Of a stretch of DNA of 64,000 nt, positions 34,989 to 44,151 are shown in pieces. A program made the translations under genes and the position numbers. The notes beneath the pieces are model-generated. The model was given only the letters and a program-made list of their open reading frames with translations, did no database searches and was not told the DNA's origin. Each line of letters begins with the position of its first letter. The stretch's first letter is position 1. Source of the stretch: Rubritalea tangerina (GTDB lineage Bacteria > Verrucomicrobiota > Verrucomicrobiia > Verrucomicrobiales > Akkermansiaceae); NCBI RefSeq assembly GCF_042683245.1, contig NZ_JBHUJB010000011.1, forward strand, positions 62,001 through 126,000, read 5' to 3'.

Positions 34989-35309
34989 ATGAAAAAGATA
35001 CTCCCTATTCTTGTCGTCATTGCAATCGTTGTAGGTCTGAAATTCTACAATAAGTCGAAGGTCAGTAATGAAATCAAAGCGGACGCCACAGAACAATTAC
35101 AACAGGAGCTTGGACCAGCCCTTGGCGAAGAATACGTCGCAGAATTAGTAGACTACGCCCATCCAGAAGCAATGGAACAAGCATACAAAATGGGGGGTAA
35201 AAGAAGCTCCGAGGAATTTGATAATGCAACCTATCAACGTATCTTCGTCCGAAAGATCCTTGAAAAGTTACAGAACGACGGCAAACAAGATGCCGCCTCA
35301 ATGCTCTAA
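34989..35309 (+). CDS. Small membrane-anchored protein of unknown function
   Basis: A 106-residue protein not recognised. It begins with a hydrophobic anchor or uncleaved signal (residues 4-17, ILPILVVIAIVVGL) after a MKK start, followed by a charged, mostly helical domain rich in Glu, Gln, Ala and Lys. The N-in orientation (positive residues before the helix) suggests the C-terminal part faces the periplasm. It lies between the rhodanese and PEPCK genes with its own spacing on each side (about 140 and 158 bases), and I see no partner. Confidence 0.7.
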   Translation: MKKILPILVVIAIVVGLKFYNKSKVSNEIKADATEQLQQELGPALGEEYVAELVDYAHPEAMEQAYKMGGKRSSEEFDNATYQRIFVRKILEKLQNDGKQDAASML

Positions 35310-35467
35310 AAAAACAGAGTTAGAATCCCCCACCCACTCACTACGAGCCCCTTGCAAAGCGCGTGCTCCAGCCACCCTTGTGCCCATTTGATCCTGATAC
35401 CAAATAAAATGGCACAGTCATGAGTTTAGATTGCTATCTAACCAGATCCCTGTTTTCTTGATAGGTG

Positions 35468-37321
35468 ATGACTACAGATCACCCCACACGCCATAAAGCC
35501 CTAACTAAATGGGTCAACAAGATGATCGATCTCTGCGAGCCAAAAGCAGTGCATTGGTGCGATGGCTCACAAGATGAATGGAATCAACTCACTAACGAAC
35601 TCGTCGAAAAAGGCACCCTCATCCGCCTAAACCCAGAAAAACGCCCCAACAGCTTTCTAGCACGATCAGCCCCATCTGATGTCGCTCGCGTCGAAGAACG
35701 CACATTCATTTCGACTAAGCGCAAAGACCAAGCCGGCCCAACCAATAATTGGTGTGAGGACGCTGCCATGAAAAAAGAAATCCTCCAAGTTTTCAAAGGA
35801 TCGATGAAAGGCCGCACCATGTATGTCGTGCCTTTCTGTATGGGGCCATTAGACTCCCCACTCGCCAAAATTGGTGTGCAGGTTACAGACTCCGCATACG
35901 CTGTGTTGAATATGCGTATCATGACCCAGATGGGTTCACACGTCCTCGAGCGCCTTGAGAAAGAGGCATTCGGTGAAATTGAATCCCGCCGGACAAAACC
36001 TGGCTTCTTCATTCCTTGTCTCCACTCAGTCGGCGCTCCCCTAGAAGAAGGACAAGCAGATGTACCTTGGCCCTGTAACGATGAAAAATACATCGTCCAT
36101 TTTGTCCGCTCACGTGAAATAGCCTCTTATGGCTCTGGCTACGGTGGCAATGCCCTCCTCGGCAAGAAATGTCTCGCGCTTCGGATCGCCTCTAATATTG
36201 CTCGCGAGCACGACTGGATGGCAGAGCACATGCTCATTCTGGGCCTTGAGTCCCCCACGGGTGAAAAAACTTACGTCACTGGAGCTTTCCCTTCCGCATG
36301 CGGAAAAACCAACCTCTCCATGCTCGTCCCCCCTGAAAAGTATCGCAAAGAAGGTTGGAAGACGACAATTGTTGGAGATGACATTGCTTGGCTCTGGCCA
36401 CACGAAGATGGCAGCCTGCATGCAATCAACCCTGAGACTGGCTACTTCGGTGTTGCTCCGGGGACATCCTACGAGTCGAATCCAAATGCTATGGAGTCGA
36501 TGAAAGAAAACTGCATCTTCACCAACGTCGCACTCACCGATGACGGCGACGTCTGGTGGGAAGGAATGGACGGCCCTCCTCCTGCACACGCCATTGATTG
36601 GCAAGGTAATGACTGGACTCCCAAAGACGGTGAGAATGGCGTCAAAGCAGCACACCCGAATGCCCGCTTCACAGCTCCAGCAAACCAATGCCCGACAATT
36701 GACCCCGATTGGCAGAATCCTGAAGGTGTCCCCATCTCTGCAATCATCTTTGGCGGACGGCGTAAAACCACCATGCCTCTCGTCTACCAAAGCTTCAATT
36801 GGTCTCATGGTGTCTACATTGGTGCAACAATGGGTTCAGAAACTACTGCCGCCGCTGCCGGAGCCATTGGGCAAGTCCGACGCGATCCCATGGCGATGCT
36901 CCCCTTCTGTGGCTATAACATGGGCAACTACTTCCGCCATTGGCTTAAAATGGGTAAGAAAATCGAACGCCTACCAAAAATGTTCCACGTCAATTGGTTC
37001 CGCCTAGACCAAGATGGAAAATTCCTCTGGCCTGGATTTGGGGAAAATATGCGCGTCCTCGAGTGGATCGTAAACCGCTGTAAAGGACGAGCCCTCGGGC
37101 ATGAAACAGCCATCGGATGGGTCCCCAAACTCGCCGAAATGGACCTCGAACAACTCGAGCAATTCAGCCAAGAAGACTTCGCTGAAGTCATGGCAATCAA
37201 CCCAGAAGAGTGGGAGCAAGAAATCCTTAGCCAAGGAGAACTCTTCCTGAAACTCCACCACTCTATCCCTAAAGAACTCATCTACCAACGTGAACTCCTC
37301 GCATCGCGTATTGTAGATTAA
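35468..37321 (+). CDS. pckG: Phosphoenolpyruvate carboxykinase (GTP)
   Basis: Interconverts oxaloacetate + GTP and PEP + GDP + CO2, a key gluconeogenic or anaplerotic step. It has 617 residues from the ATG at 35468. A GTG one codon upstream is an alternative. GTP-type hallmarks are GSYGSG-like SYGSGYGGNALLGKK, the kinase-1a loop FPSACGKTNLSML with the reactive cysteine, VGDDIAWL for metal binding, and FGGRRKTTMPLVYQS. Length and motifs fit the GTP class, not the ATP class of E. coli. A strong terminator follows at 37337-37372. Confidence 0.97.
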   Translation: MTTDHPTRHKALTKWVNKMIDLCEPKAVHWCDGSQDEWNQLTNELVEKGTLIRLNPEKRPNSFLARSAPSDVARVEERTFISTKRKDQAGPTNNWCEDAAMKKEILQVFKGSMKGRTMYVVPFCMGPLDSPLAKIGVQVTDSAYAVLNMRIMTQMGSHVLERLEKEAFGEIESRRTKPGFFIPCLHSVGAPLEEGQADVPWPCNDEKYIVHFVRSREIASYGSGYGGNALLGKKCLALRIASNIAREHDWMAEHMLILGLESPTGEKTYVTGAFPSACGKTNLSMLVPPEKYRKEGWKTTIVGDDIAWLWPHEDGSLHAINPETGYFGVAPGTSYESNPNAMESMKENCIFTNVALTDDGDVWWEGMDGPPPAHAIDWQGNDWTPKDGENGVKAAHPNARFTAPANQCPTIDPDWQNPEGVPISAIIFGGRRKTTMPLVYQSFNWSHGVYIGATMGSETTAAAAGAIGQVRRDPMAMLPFCGYNMGNYFRHWLKMGKKIERLPKMFHVNWFRLDQDGKFLWPGFGENMRVLEWIVNRCKGRALGHETAIGWVPKLAEMDLEQLEQFSQEDFAEVMAINPEEWEQEILSQGELFLKLHHSIPKELIYQRELLASRIVD

Positions 37322-37336
37322 ACTCACTTTTCACCC

Positions 37337-37372
37337 AAATGGCGGAGAACTTCCAAGCTCTCCGCCATTTTT
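37337..37372 (+). terminator. Rho-independent terminator after pckG
   Basis: The arms AAATGGCGGAGA and TCTCCGCCATTT (12 perfect pairs) close a loop of ten bases and run into a T tract. It begins 15 bases after the pckG stop. Confidence 0.9.
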
Positions 37373-37423
37373 GTTGGTGATCAGAACTTGCCAACACTCC
37401 AGAACTCCCTACTTTAAGATCAC

Positions 37424-38374
37424 ATGAAAAAACCTCTCTCTCTCGCCTGTGCTGTCTTAGGACTCATGCAGCCTCTCTCAGCAGAAGATCGGCAACACAA
37501 CCCAGATTCCTTCATCTGGCAGCCAGAGCTCTCAAAAGACGGCCCAGTGCTTATCACCGTGAGCCTCAAAACTCAAACTGCAGCAGTCTACCGTAATGGC
37601 ATTAAGATCGGTAGCTCCGAAGTCAGTACCGGCTTCAAGGGGCACGAAACCCCCACCGGCGTCTTCCATATCCTTAATAAAGATGCTGACCACCGCTCCC
37701 GCACGTATGGGAATGCGCCCATGCCCTACTCTGAGCGCCTCACATGGGGTGGAGTCGCACTCCACGCAGGAGCTCTCCCAGGCCACCCGTCTTCCCATGG
37801 CTGTATCCACCTCCCATACGACTTTTCGAAAAAACTCTTCGGAGTCACTCACAAAGGAACCACCGTCATTGTGACCAATGATGCCCCAGATATCCATGTC
37901 TCCAATGGCCACAAAGTTCAATTTGCTGACGGCTCAAGCTCCAACTTTATCTGGCAGCCAGAACTCTCCCCCTCTGGCCCAGTATCCCTGCTTTACAGTA
38001 AGGCCGATAAAAAACTCTACCTTATCAGAAATGGAATCACCATTGGTGAATGCCCAGTTTCTACAAAACTCTTCGGAAACCATGTCAAAGGTACCACTGC
38101 CTTCATCTTCAGCGGATGGAAAGTCGATGCCAAAAATAATCAAACCACCTCAGCCTGGACTCAAGTAAGTGGCCATAAAGCCCACCATACCGAAACACTC
38201 GATGAATGGTTTAAAATCGACCCACGCTTCCAACACCTCCTCCAAGGCATGCTCACCCCTGGTACAAACCTCGTCGTCACTAACGACTCTATCAAAAAGT
38301 CCACTGGTAAAGGATTTCCTATTCTACAAGGACACAAAGAGGAACAACAACGTAAAGAAGACGCTAGCTCCTAA
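37424..38374 (+). CDS. Exported L,D-transpeptidase (YkuD) with a degenerate second copy
   Basis: A periplasmic peptidoglycan cross-linking or anchoring enzyme of the YkuD family, 316 residues with a signal peptide (1-20, ending LSA). The first domain (about 28-152) has the active-site motif HPSSHGCIHLP with Cys127 and the paired histidine in HAGALPG. A second, related unit starts at about 174: the words FIWQPEL...GPV occur at both 30-42 and 175-187, and YRNGIKIGSSEVST is echoed by IRNGITIGECPVST. The second copy lacks the SHGC motif and cannot be catalytic. It may bind substrate. The cupin gene starts four bases after the stop. Confidence 0.9.
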   Translation: MKKPLSLACAVLGLMQPLSAEDRQHNPDSFIWQPELSKDGPVLITVSLKTQTAAVYRNGIKIGSSEVSTGFKGHETPTGVFHILNKDADHRSRTYGNAPMPYSERLTWGGVALHAGALPGHPSSHGCIHLPYDFSKKLFGVTHKGTTVIVTNDAPDIHVSNGHKVQFADGSSSNFIWQPELSPSGPVSLLYSKADKKLYLIRNGITIGECPVSTKLFGNHVKGTTAFIFSGWKVDAKNNQTTSAWTQVSGHKAHHTETLDEWFKIDPRFQHLLQGMLTPGTNLVVTNDSIKKSTGKGFPILQGHKEEQQRKEDASS

Positions 38375-38378
38375 CCCC

Positions 38379-38831
38379 ATGCAGCCAACAAACCTCGAAC
38401 CGCACCCCGAAGGCGGCAATTACCGAGAAGTCTTCCGCTCCATCCATAAAGTCGATGCCAAAAACTTAGGTACTCGATCAGCTCTAACACATATATATTT
38501 TCTGTTAGAAAAACCTGAGAAGAGCTGCTTCCATAAAGTCAGCAGTGAAGAAGTCTGGAACCTCTATAAAGGAGAAGGCATCCGACTCTATCAATGGGAC
38601 GGAGAAAGTGATGAAGTTGAAGTCATCGAGCTCTCCGAAGCTGCTAACCAATTCTGCCACGTTGTACCTGCCCATCATTGGCAAGCAGCTGAACCCATCG
38701 GTGACTCGGCACTCGTAGGATGCAGCGTCGCACCAGGTTTCGAGTTTCAGGATTTCACCCTAATCCGAGACTGTGTTGGCCACGCCGAATTACTCAAAAA
38801 AAACCAAGCCCAACTGAGCCACCTTATCTAA
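38379..38831 (+). CDS. Cupin-family protein (DUF985)
   Basis: A 150-residue beta-barrel protein of the DUF985 cupin group. It begins with the typical LEPHPEGGNYREVFRS, followed by ALTHIYFLLEKPEKSCFHKVSSEEVWNLYKG-like words (here AL.HIYFLL and CFHKVSSEEVW) and VVPAHHWQAAEP. The ATG at 38379 is chosen because it is four bases after the transpeptidase stop and gives the family-length product. The open frame upstream overlaps the transpeptidase. The role of the family is not established. Some members are annotated as sugar epimerase-like. Confidence 0.88.
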   Translation: MQPTNLEPHPEGGNYREVFRSIHKVDAKNLGTRSALTHIYFLLEKPEKSCFHKVSSEEVWNLYKGEGIRLYQWDGESDEVEVIELSEAANQFCHVVPAHHWQAAEPIGDSALVGCSVAPGFEFQDFTLIRDCVGHAELLKKNQAQLSHLI

Positions 38832-39071
38832 CAAATCTAGCCTCCCCCCATACTCTGATCTCCTGCTATCCTAGTGATAGCCCTGAGCATAGAGTGCTTT
38901 GTATGAGTTTACTATGTGTGGCCAAATCAGACCTCCTACCTGAATCTATCTATTGTTAAAACTTCTATCCAATGCTTTCACGGCTACCGCTATGCTCACC
39001 TTGCGCCGTAGACAATAGAATTTCCGCACTTTCCACTTCCATCAGCCACTCTCCCGGCTACACCTCTGTGC

Positions 39072-39755
39072 ATGGCTGATCAGAGTTTAGAAGTTCGTCC
39101 ATCGAAAAAAGCTGGATACGTCCTCAGCCTCGAAGGCAAGGAACTCAAGATCCCACTTGGCTGGGCCTTGCTCAAACCAGGTGATGCGGCCTTATCCCGG
39201 CGTATCAAAAAAGACGGCCCCAGCTGGACTGTGAAAGAACCTAAGGGTAGGAAACTCTTCTCCAAAGGAATCTGGGCGCCAGCAACACGGATCGAAGCCT
39301 TGCGCAATGCACTGCTTGCTGAGCGAGAAGACCCTGCTTACCAAAAGAAGTTAGATGCTGGTCGTGCGCGCCGAGCTAAAGAACAAGAACGCTACGTGCT
39401 TGAATTTACAGCTGCAGTCCAACACTTCCTTAATTTCTCATATGCATACGACGCATTTGAAGATCAATTAGCAAAACGAGTCGCTGAACACGCAGTCCCC
39501 GTTGGCAGCGGCACCGTGGCTCGTACCCAGCGTATCCCCATTGAACAACGCGCGGAATCCGCCGTCATCGCTTGGATGCGGCACCAAACAACAGCCTATG
39601 ACGATATGGTCATCCCCAGAGAAAAAGGTAAACGCCGTGAAGTTCGTAGAATGTTAGCGAAACGTTCGCGTGCTCTCTTAGACAAATACCGAGATCACGC
39701 ACCCATCGACCTAAAGCGCTGCCCACTCTATCAAGCCTTACAAAAGGCGCAGTAG
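39072..39755 (+). CDS. DUF2293 domain protein
   Basis: A 227-residue cytoplasmic protein of unknown function. Residues 1-75 form a basic N-terminal region (LSLEGKELKIPLGWALLKPGD, then DGPSWTVKEPKGRK). The C-terminal part contains the DUF2293 signature (RAESAVIAWMRHQTTAYD, then RREVRRMLAKRSRALLD). Between them is an Arg/Ala-rich helix (ARRAKEQERYVLEF). High basic content suggests nucleic-acid binding, which is inference. It converges with the PBP gene, whose stop is four bases away. Confidence 0.8.
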   Translation: MADQSLEVRPSKKAGYVLSLEGKELKIPLGWALLKPGDAALSRRIKKDGPSWTVKEPKGRKLFSKGIWAPATRIEALRNALLAEREDPAYQKKLDAGRARRAKEQERYVLEFTAAVQHFLNFSYAYDAFEDQLAKRVAEHAVPVGSGTVARTQRIPIEQRAESAVIAWMRHQTTAYDDMVIPREKGKRREVRRMLAKRSRALLDKYRDHAPIDLKRCPLYQALQKAQ

Positions 39756-39758
39756 AAT

Positions 39759-42401
39759 TTATTCTTCCTCAATGATGAGCGCTCTGCGAGGCGGCGCTTC
39801 CCCCCCGTCTTCGGGCTCGGGTGCAGGGCGTTCAATAATACCCTCTGGTAGAGGCCTAAGATCTGGCACATCGACCTCATCTTCGACTGGCACAGCCCGT
39901 GGTGTATCATCAGGAACGAGGGCTTCATCTTCCTCAACGAGGACTGCCCGAGGAGCTGGCGGTGCATCAGGTAAATCTTGTGCCTCATCAATCACCATTG
40001 CACGTCCCGGAACCCCCAAATCGTCTGGGAGCGTCTCTGGCTCCTCTTCTTCTACGACCAATGCCCTTACGGGTGGGTTCACCCGAAACATGACCTCATC
40101 TTTAATCGGCTGGAAGAAACTCTTCACCATTGGAGCAGCCTTACTACCCCCACTAACTTTCTCGCCGGGACGCCCCTCGTAGACCATTGCAAAAGCGTAC
40201 TTCGGATTGTTTAAGGGGAAGAAACCCGTAAACCACCCCAAGCGTTGTTCCTTTTCTTTTGGCCCCCACTGGGCAGTACCAGTCTTACCACAGACAATTG
40301 TGTAGTCCAGATAGGCACGTTTACCCGTACCTGCAGGATCATTCACAACCTTCATCAATCCCTCCTGCACCAATGCCACGTCAGTCGCACTCATATTGAG
40401 TAACTGCCTTGGCTCATCGCGATTGTACTTGATGATACGACCATTCGCATCCTGAACCTGACGAACCAATTGAAGCTTCGGTAACTTCCCTCCATTCGCT
40501 ATCGCCGCCATACCCTGAGCTACTTGAAGCGGTGTCGCTAACACCACACCCTGACCAATAGACATATTCGCCGTATCACCATCGGTCATGCGACGCTTGT
40601 GATGCTTCCGCATATACGCATCACTCGGTAAAAGTCCCTTCTTCTCACCAACAAGTGGTAAGCCAGTCTTCTTTCCATAGCCTAATTGCTCCGCGGTCTG
40701 CACAATATTCTGTGGCCGCGTGGCTATGCCAACCTGAATAAAAAATGGGTTGTTAGAGCGATAAAGCCCTTTGACTATATTCATCAAACCTTCCGGCTTC
40801 TTCGACCAGTTCCACATCTGGTGCTTCCCTAACTGAATGAATGCCGGAGTATTGATCTGGGTATAACGATCTAACACACCGTGCTGAAGAGCCGAAAGAG
40901 CCACTACTGCCTTGAAAGTAGAGGCGGGAGGATACTCACCTTGGTACGATCGTGCAAATAATGGAGCATCTGGGTCTTCTCTGAGCGCCGTATAATCCTT
41001 GGAGGTTATGAATGGCACGAAGGTATTGAGGTCATAGGAAGGTCGCGAGGCCATGGCTACCAACTCGCCAGTACGCACATCAATGATCACTAAAGCCCCT
41101 TTATGGGCATGCTGCGCTAACACTTCTTCGGCTCTCTTCTGCCATTCGAGGTCAATGGTCGTTACCACTGTCCCCCCCTGCTGCGGAGCACGCTTTTCTT
41201 CCCTTAGAACCTCTGCTCCTGAAGAATCATATTGCAACTTTCTCAGTCCAGGAATCCCTGTAAGTTCCTTGTCATAAAGCTTTTCAAAGCCAGCCCTCCC
41301 CTCAGTAAATTCAAAGATTGGATCTCCATAGTTAATAGGCCCCTTCTCTAACTTCCCCTTGGAGCCGACATAACCAATGAGGTGCGCAGCGAGCTCCCCC
41401 TGCGGGTAATACCTTTGGTAAAGCGGGTGAAGAATCAAACCATCAATCAACTGAGGCTCTAACAATGCCTTGCGTTCGGCATCCACAACGTGTGTGAAGG
41501 GCATGGCCAACCAACGCCTGTGACGATAGTGCTCCCAAAGCTCATCATCACTCACCTTCCACTCGATACCAAAGATCTCATTGGCTTTCGTAATCCGCTC
41601 ACGTGCCCAAGCTACCACAAACGCCTTGTCTGCATTTTCAAATTGCTGGTACTGCAGAGCTGGGTACCAAACGACTTTATTCTGAGCTAAGGGATTACCA
41701 TAGCGGTCGAGAATCTGACCACGTAACCCAGGAATTGAAAGCGTCATCGTCCGAGCATTCGGACGTGTCTCAATGGCTGCTAAATCGGCCGAACGCTTCA
41801 TCGGCGCGTCCAACTCGGAAATGGCATCCACTGCCGACTCACTTTGCACAGCCACCAACGATCCCGCTCGCTGGCTGGCACTCACACTTTGCCGTACAGT
41901 TCTGCTCTGAGCCTTGGGCTGACGCACTCCCAGCCCCGAAGCCTCCATCGCATTACCCGATTTGGGCTTCTCAACAACCTTTGGCTTTTCAACAACCTTT
42001 GGCTTTTCAACTACCTTTGGCTTTTCAACTACCTTTGGCTTTTCAACTACCTTTGGCTTTTCAACTACCTTGGGCTTCTCAACTACCTTGGGTTTCTCAA
42101 CTACCTTTGGCTTCTCAACTACCTTTGGCTTTTCAACCACCTTGGGTTTCTCAACCACCTTGGGTTTCTCAACAACCTTGGGCTTCGCAACAACCTTTGG
42201 TTTTTCAAGCTCCTCCGCTTCTGGCGCGGGCTTGGGTTGCTTAGACTGACTCGCACTCCGTCTTTTTGCAAATTGAGACTCAAGTTCGCGGAGGGCTTCT
42301 GAACGATCAGCCTGTAGCTGCGTTGAAAGCATCAGAGCCAAGACAACACACCCCGTTACCTTCGAAGAATGCCAAAATGAGATGCCCTGAGATAAATTCA
42401 C
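39759..42401 (-). CDS. Class B penicillin-binding protein (PBP2-like) with basic and acidic repeat tails
   Basis: A peptidoglycan transpeptidase resembling MrdA/PBP2 of the elongasome. It has 880 residues against the usual ~630. An N-terminal hydrophobic segment (about 14-31) anchors or exports it. Residues about 66-147 are 13 copies of a Lys/Pro/Val/Glu hexapeptide (KPKVVE). The dimerisation domain begins LRGQILDRYGNPLAQN. The transpeptidase domain has STFK (near 492), SNN in the YRSNNPF word, and KTGTAQ. From about residue 745 a 130-residue acidic tail repeats the unit RA(V/L/M)xVEE...PDD five times and ends EEE. Repeats on both sides of the catalytic core are not part of known PBP2 architecture. 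Confidence 0.9.
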   Translation of the reverse strand: MNLSQGISFWHSSKVTGCVVLALMLSTQLQADRSEALRELESQFAKRRSASQSKQPKPAPEAEELEKPKVVAKPKVVEKPKVVEKPKVVEKPKVVEKPKVVEKPKVVEKPKVVEKPKVVEKPKVVEKPKVVEKPKVVEKPKVVEKPKSGNAMEASGLGVRQPKAQSRTVRQSVSASQRAGSLVAVQSESAVDAISELDAPMKRSADLAAIETRPNARTMTLSIPGLRGQILDRYGNPLAQNKVVWYPALQYQQFENADKAFVVAWARERITKANEIFGIEWKVSDDELWEHYRHRRWLAMPFTHVVDAERKALLEPQLIDGLILHPLYQRYYPQGELAAHLIGYVGSKGKLEKGPINYGDPIFEFTEGRAGFEKLYDKELTGIPGLRKLQYDSSGAEVLREEKRAPQQGGTVVTTIDLEWQKRAEEVLAQHAHKGALVIIDVRTGELVAMASRPSYDLNTFVPFITSKDYTALREDPDAPLFARSYQGEYPPASTFKAVVALSALQHGVLDRYTQINTPAFIQLGKHQMWNWSKKPEGLMNIVKGLYRSNNPFFIQVGIATRPQNIVQTAEQLGYGKKTGLPLVGEKKGLLPSDAYMRKHHKRRMTDGDTANMSIGQGVVLATPLQVAQGMAAIANGGKLPKLQLVRQVQDANGRIIKYNRDEPRQLLNMSATDVALVQEGLMKVVNDPAGTGKRAYLDYTIVCGKTGTAQWGPKEKEQRLGWFTGFFPLNNPKYAFAMVYEGRPGEKVSGGSKAAPMVKSFFQPIKDEVMFRVNPPVRALVVEEEEPETLPDDLGVPGRAMVIDEAQDLPDAPPAPRAVLVEEDEALVPDDTPRAVPVEDEVDVPDLRPLPEGIIERPAPEPEDGGEAPPRRALIIEEE
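41961..42207. repeat. 18-bp tandem repeat encoding the KPKVVE hexapeptide
   Basis: Thirteen tandem 18-base units (plus-strand form TTCTCAACTACCTTTGGC) lie inside the PBP gene. Units differ only at synonymous third positions, for example ACAACC, ACTACC and ACCACC. The protein repeat is therefore conserved while the DNA has diverged, which points to selection on the protein and to some age. Confidence 0.95.
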
Positions 42402-42532
42402 TAAAAAGACTACTAAGCGGTTCGCGCCAGAGATTCAATCATTGATCTCTGAAGTTAGGTTCCGAGCATTTCTTGCTCCAGCGGAAAGAAACCTCTCCAC
42501 CCTGAGGAAATAGCCCAGAACACAATGCCCCA

Positions 42533-43345
42533 TTAGAGCGTAATGCCTAAAATTTCTTCCGTGGCTTCACGCGGGCGTGCTGTCAAAATATCTGGGCCAT
42601 CTTTGCCCACACACACGGTGTGCTCAAAATGAGCAGAGTATTTCTTATCGCCTGTGATCACTGTCCAGCCATCATCTAAAATCTTCACACGTGGTGTCCC
42701 AGCATTAATCATCGGCTCAACCGCCAAAACCATCCCCTCTTTAAGTCGAGGCGTGCGACCAAGTGGTCGGTAGTTCGGAACCTGAGGTTCCTCATGTAGT
42801 TCTTTCCCAACACCATGCCCAACAAACTCTTTCACCACTCCAAGCTTGAAGGGTTTCACATACTCGGCCACAGCTCCACAGAGATCAGCCAATGGCACCC
42901 CGTCTCTGGCAAAAGACAAGGCTTCGTAAAGCGATTGTTCAGTCACAGCGAGCAAACGCTTTGTTTCATCAGAAATAGCACCTACTGGCACCGTCGTAGC
43001 ATTGTCACCAATCCACCCATTCTTTACCACGCCGATATCAATACTGATCACATCTCCATCTTGAATGACACGATCTGAGCCAATCCCATGAACCACCTCC
43101 TCATTGGGAGAAATACAAATATTCCCGGGAAATCCGCGATAGCCAAGAAACGCTGAGATACAATCCCTCTCCTTGATCAACTCAGCCGCATAGAGATCAA
43201 CTTCCTTTGTCGTCTTCCCGGCTTCTATAAATTTTGCCGTAGCTTGGAGGATCTCGCTCGCAGTCTCACATGCCACACGCATCTGTTTGATGTCTTCTGG
43301 TGACTTGATTGGGATCTTGTTCTTGTTTGGTTTGCGTTTGGCCAT
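42533..43345 (-). CDS. map: Methionine aminopeptidase type I
   Basis: Removes the initiator methionine from nascent proteins. The 270 residues have the five metal ligands in recognisable contexts: SIDIGVV and GDNATTVPVG (two Asp), GHGVGKELHEEP (His), VLAVEPMIN (Glu), and SAHFEHTVCV (final Glu). The N-terminus has a lysine-rich extension (MAKRKPNKNKIPIK). It follows adk by 48 bases, as in the usual secY-adk-map order. The genes that normally come next (infA, rpmJ, rpsM) are not here. Confidence 0.96.
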   Translation of the reverse strand: MAKRKPNKNKIPIKSPEDIKQMRVACETASEILQATAKFIEAGKTTKEVDLYAAELIKERDCISAFLGYRGFPGNICISPNEEVVHGIGSDRVIQDGDVISIDIGVVKNGWIGDNATTVPVGAISDETKRLLAVTEQSLYEALSFARDGVPLADLCGAVAEYVKPFKLGVVKEFVGHGVGKELHEEPQVPNYRPLGRTPRLKEGMVLAVEPMINAGTPRVKILDDGWTVITGDKKYSAHFEHTVCVGKDGPDILTARPREATEEILGITL

Positions 43346-43393
43346 GGATCGATTCTTTCTATAGGAAATTAGTTAAATGGGACACCAGTCTCG

Positions 43394-44032
43394 CTAGCTG
43401 ACCTCCTGAGTCAGATGATTTTCAATGACTGAGTAGACATCATCCGGACTTGCAGTCCCATCTACGACCAGCAACTTACCTTGCGCGGCATAGTAGTCAA
43501 ACAAGGGTTGAGTCAGATCACGGTAATTTGCATATCGTGCACGAAAATTCTCCAAATCGTCATCTGCGCGAGATACCAATGCCCCTCCACAATCCGGACA
43601 AATGTCCATAGTTCCATTCACCACTGAAAAGGTGGCCCCACACTCAGAACACTCACGACGATTGTTGATCCGCCCCTCTAAAACAGCCTGAGGCACGTCC
43701 AATGCTATCGCTAAACTCGGCGCTTGAAAGCCTGAGTCGCTTTCTAGAGCCTGAGCTTGAGCCAAAGTACGGGGAAATCCATCCAGCAACCAACCAGCCT
43801 CCCCGTGCTCAGCCATCCATGACTGCACCAGTCGCATAATCAAACCATCTGGCACATAAGCACCTTTGCTCAAATAACCGTCAACCTCCTGCCCCAAATC
43901 GGAGCCCGATTCCACTTCGCGACGCAATAGATTTCCCGTGCCTAATGTCGGTACGCCCAATAAGCTCTCAATCCTCTTACATTGTGTCCCCTTACCACTC
44001 GCTGGTGGTCCAATTAATACAATTCGGTGCAT
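43394..44032 (-). CDS. adk: Adenylate kinase, zinc-LID type
   Basis: Catalyses ATP + AMP to 2 ADP. It has 212 residues with the P-loop GPPASGKGTQ near the N-terminus, the AMP-site words LGTGNLLRRE and DGFPRTLAQA, and the LID domain. The LID carries two Cys-x2-Cys pairs (CSEC and CPDC), the zinc-binding form seen in Gram-positive and some other bacteria. It lies downstream of secY but after a strong terminator (44092-44129), so adk-map probably has its own promoter in the 60 bases before the ATG. Confidence 0.96.
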   Translation of the reverse strand: MHRIVLIGPPASGKGTQCKRIESLLGVPTLGTGNLLRREVESGSDLGQEVDGYLSKGAYVPDGLIMRLVQSWMAEHGEAGWLLDGFPRTLAQAQALESDSGFQAPSLAIALDVPQAVLEGRINNRRECSECGATFSVVNGTMDICPDCGGALVSRADDDLENFRARYANYRDLTQPLFDYYAAQGKLLVVDGTASPDDVYSVIENHLTQEVS

Positions 44033-44091
44033 TTCAATTTAAATGGTTATGAGCACAGCCTCCACATCAACGACCCTCTCTGTGCCCCTGG

Positions 44092-44129
44092 AAAAAAATG
44101 GCCGCTAGTGTCTCAACACAGCGGCCATT
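44092..44129 (-). terminator. Rho-independent terminator between secY and adk
   Basis: On the minus strand AATGGCCGCT and AGCGGCCATT pair perfectly, with further GTGT/ACAC pairing inside, and run into seven T. It begins 23 bases after the secY stop and closes the displaced spc transcript. Confidence 0.9.
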
Positions 44130-44151
44130 ATAAAAGTGTCTTTTCTATCCT

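Noticed and set aside
41961..42207. Tandem repeat as a CRISPR array
   Set aside because: Units are adjacent 18-mers with no unique spacers, and they are coding.
41844..42302. Three plus-strand open frames over the 42-kb repeats (low-complexity FGFSTT and LWLFNY patterns)
   Set aside because: They are antisense readings of the 18-bp repeat in the PBP gene. The minus-strand frame has all PBP motifs, and synonymous variation in the repeat preserves only that frame.
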